15,487 nucleotides of DNA, taken from the NCBI GenBank assembly GCA_043789035.1, contig JAYWIG010000087.1:1-15487 (forward strand), in the 5' to 3' direction. Positions 14,428-15,487 of this stretch are shown piece after piece. This stretch comes from JAYWIG01 sp043789035 (GTDB lineage: Bacteria > Pseudomonadota > Gammaproteobacteria > Burkholderiales > Burkholderiaceae_E). The notes beneath the pieces were generated by a model. It did not search any database. It worked only from the letters and a program-made list of their open reading frames with translations, and was not told where the DNA came from. Position numbers and translations under genes: made by a program. Every line of letters begins with the position of its first letter. Within the stretch, counting starts at the first letter, position 1.

Positions 14428-15487
14428 ATGAGGCCTTGCTCCCGAAACGTGGCTATTAGCTGTTTAAAAAGGTTTCTATCATGAAACTCAGGCGAGTCAA
14501 ATGCCATTAGCAAGGCAAAGCGCTGCGCGGTCTGTTCACTGACCTGCTCAAGCTTAGCTGCATCGTAACCCTGCACAGGGGCTGACCGAATAAGTGATAA
14601 AGCCACAAACAACCTGGTTAGAGTTGGCTGCATCAAGGCGGCAATAATTTCTAACTGTGCTGCTGCAAATGTATTTACAGGCGGTGCACTGAGTAAACCA
14701 TCTGCGTCTAAAACCATATCGACGGAACTTAAGGCCGCAATCGACTCTTCAATCAAAACAGATGTTTCTCGGTTCTCTAAAAACAATTCATTTCGTACGA
14801 CTGGTAAAACTAACTCAACAACCTCTACAACCTGCCGTTTAGACAACACGCCATTAAGAGACACCAAACTCGCTACCAAGCCAGAAACCGCCAGCTTATG
14901 CAGAACATTGTTTCTAAAGTAAGCAAGTAGCGCACCGCCATTATCAGTCGCAGCAATTACATTACCCATCGGGTGGTCGATTCGCTTTAAGTACCCAAGC
15001 TCTATGCCTTTGGCGACGACAGCGGCGCCATCAGTTGCCACATCAAAGCCCGCTTGCAAAGCCTTCTCGTTCACAAAAAGCCTAGAGACGACTTTCATAG
15101 CAGCTAACAACTGCTGTTCGTCCATTGCAAGCTTAGGGGTTGCCAACAGCGTTAAAGCTAATAAACACAAAGGAGTAACGACCGCAGAGGCATTGATCGA
15201 AGTGACGATTTTTCGGCCTAACGAGTCGGTCGCTTGAAAAAGCCACTCTGGTTTGTCATCCCCGATCAAACGTTGCTCTCGCCAAGCAGGGTTCACTTCG
15301 TCTAAATGCCCTTGCAGATCAATTGGTTGACCAAAGTGTAGGTGCACCTGACCATAGCGCTCTTTTAAGGCTTTGAGAGTTTTCAAAACCCCAAGCAATG
15401 ATTCCTTTTCTTTCTTGCCACCACGAAGCTCATTTAAGTACCCGCGCTGCTCGATAATCTTTTCGTAGCCGACATATACAGGAACAA
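14310..15487 (-). CDS. plsB: Glycerol-3-phosphate 1-O-acyltransferase PlsB, C-terminal part (5' truncated by window)
   Basis: PlsB is the membrane-associated enzyme that acylates sn-glycerol 3-phosphate at position 1 in the first step of phospholipid synthesis. The frame stays open to the right edge, so about 392 C-terminal residues of a protein normally over 800 long are visible. The first residues read VPVYVGYEKIIEQRGYLNEL, followed by RGGKKEKESLLGVLKTLK, closely matching the IPIYIGYE...ELRGATKEKES region of E. coli PlsB. Further matches are HLHFGQPIDL, VNPAWRE, ALLAYFRNNVLHKLAVSGLVAS and the terminal NEVRVSLARL. The catalytic HX4D block lies outside the window, so activity cannot be judged. 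An apparent internal TTG at 15398 is not the start. The stop is TAG at 14310-14312, and no clear terminator follows before the next minus-strand gene begins at 14118. Confidence 0.95.
   Translation of the reverse strand, partial: VPVYVGYEKIIEQRGYLNELRGGKKEKESLLGVLKTLKALKERYGQVHLHFGQPIDLQGHLDEVNPAWREQRLIGDDKPEWLFQATDSLGRKIVTSINASAVVTPLCLLALTLLATPKLAMDEQQLLAAMKVVSRLFVNEKALQAGFDVATDGAAVVAKGIELGYLKRIDHPMGNVIAATDNGGALLAYFRNNVLHKLAVSGLVASLVSLNGVLSKRQVVEVVELVLPVVRNELFLENRETSVLIEESIAALSSVDMVLDADGLLSAPPVNTFAAAQLEIIAALMQPTLTRLFVALSLIRSAPVQGYDAAKLEQVSEQTAQRFALLMAFDSPEFHDRNLFKQLIATFREQGLIQFDPLGKIEATPELGKLGDLAGIALPNEVRVSLARLTA

Noticed and set aside
15375..15398. TTG at 15398 as the start of a 362-residue protein
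   Set aside because: The frame continues open to the window edge and upstream residues match conserved PlsB sequence, so this is an internal codon of a truncated gene.

Overview
The window looks like chromosomal DNA of a Pseudomonadota bacterium of moderate GC content (just under 50% by eye). A betaproteobacterium is most likely. The pyruvate dehydrogenase E3 carries an N-terminal lipoyl domain, E1 is the homodimeric AceE type, and a homologue of the betaproteobacterial proteasome-like protein BPH is present. The E. coli-type PlsB at the right edge is more familiar from gammaproteobacteria, so a beta-like gammaproteobacterium cannot be excluded. No phage, IS element, CRISPR array or defence island was seen.

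Layout. 1-2978: a TRAP transporter split into two convergent units, with the substrate-binding protein (dctP, 5' truncated by the window) on + and the membrane subunits dctQ-dctM on -, separated by a bidirectional terminator. 3098-9701: a minus-strand pyruvate dehydrogenase operon in the order aceE, aceF, BPH-like peptidase, lpdA, with gaps of 34-48 nt. 9702-9957: a 256-nt divergent control region with two inverted repeats. 9958-13322: a plus-strand two-component system, a three-PAS membrane histidine kinase overlapping a FixJ/NarL-type response regulator by 4 nt. 13388-13464: tRNA-Arg(ACG), followed by a strong bidirectional terminator. 13522-14118: an unrecognised 198-residue protein on -. 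14310-15487: the 3' part of plsB on -, cut by the window edge.

How the genes may work together. AceE, AceF and LpdA form the pyruvate dehydrogenase complex. The TRAP binding protein belongs to the TakP/FcbT-like branch, which includes 2-oxoacid binders, so import of pyruvate or a related acid beside the complex that oxidises it is a reasonable hypothesis. The divergent kinase/regulator pair is placed to control the operon. The most unusual item is the proteasome-family N-terminal-threonine peptidase between the E2 and E3 genes. It has a Pro/Ala-rich tail like the linkers of its lipoyl-protein neighbours and no unfoldase gene beside it, which suggests an undescribed link between a self-compartmentalising peptidase and pyruvate dehydrogenase.
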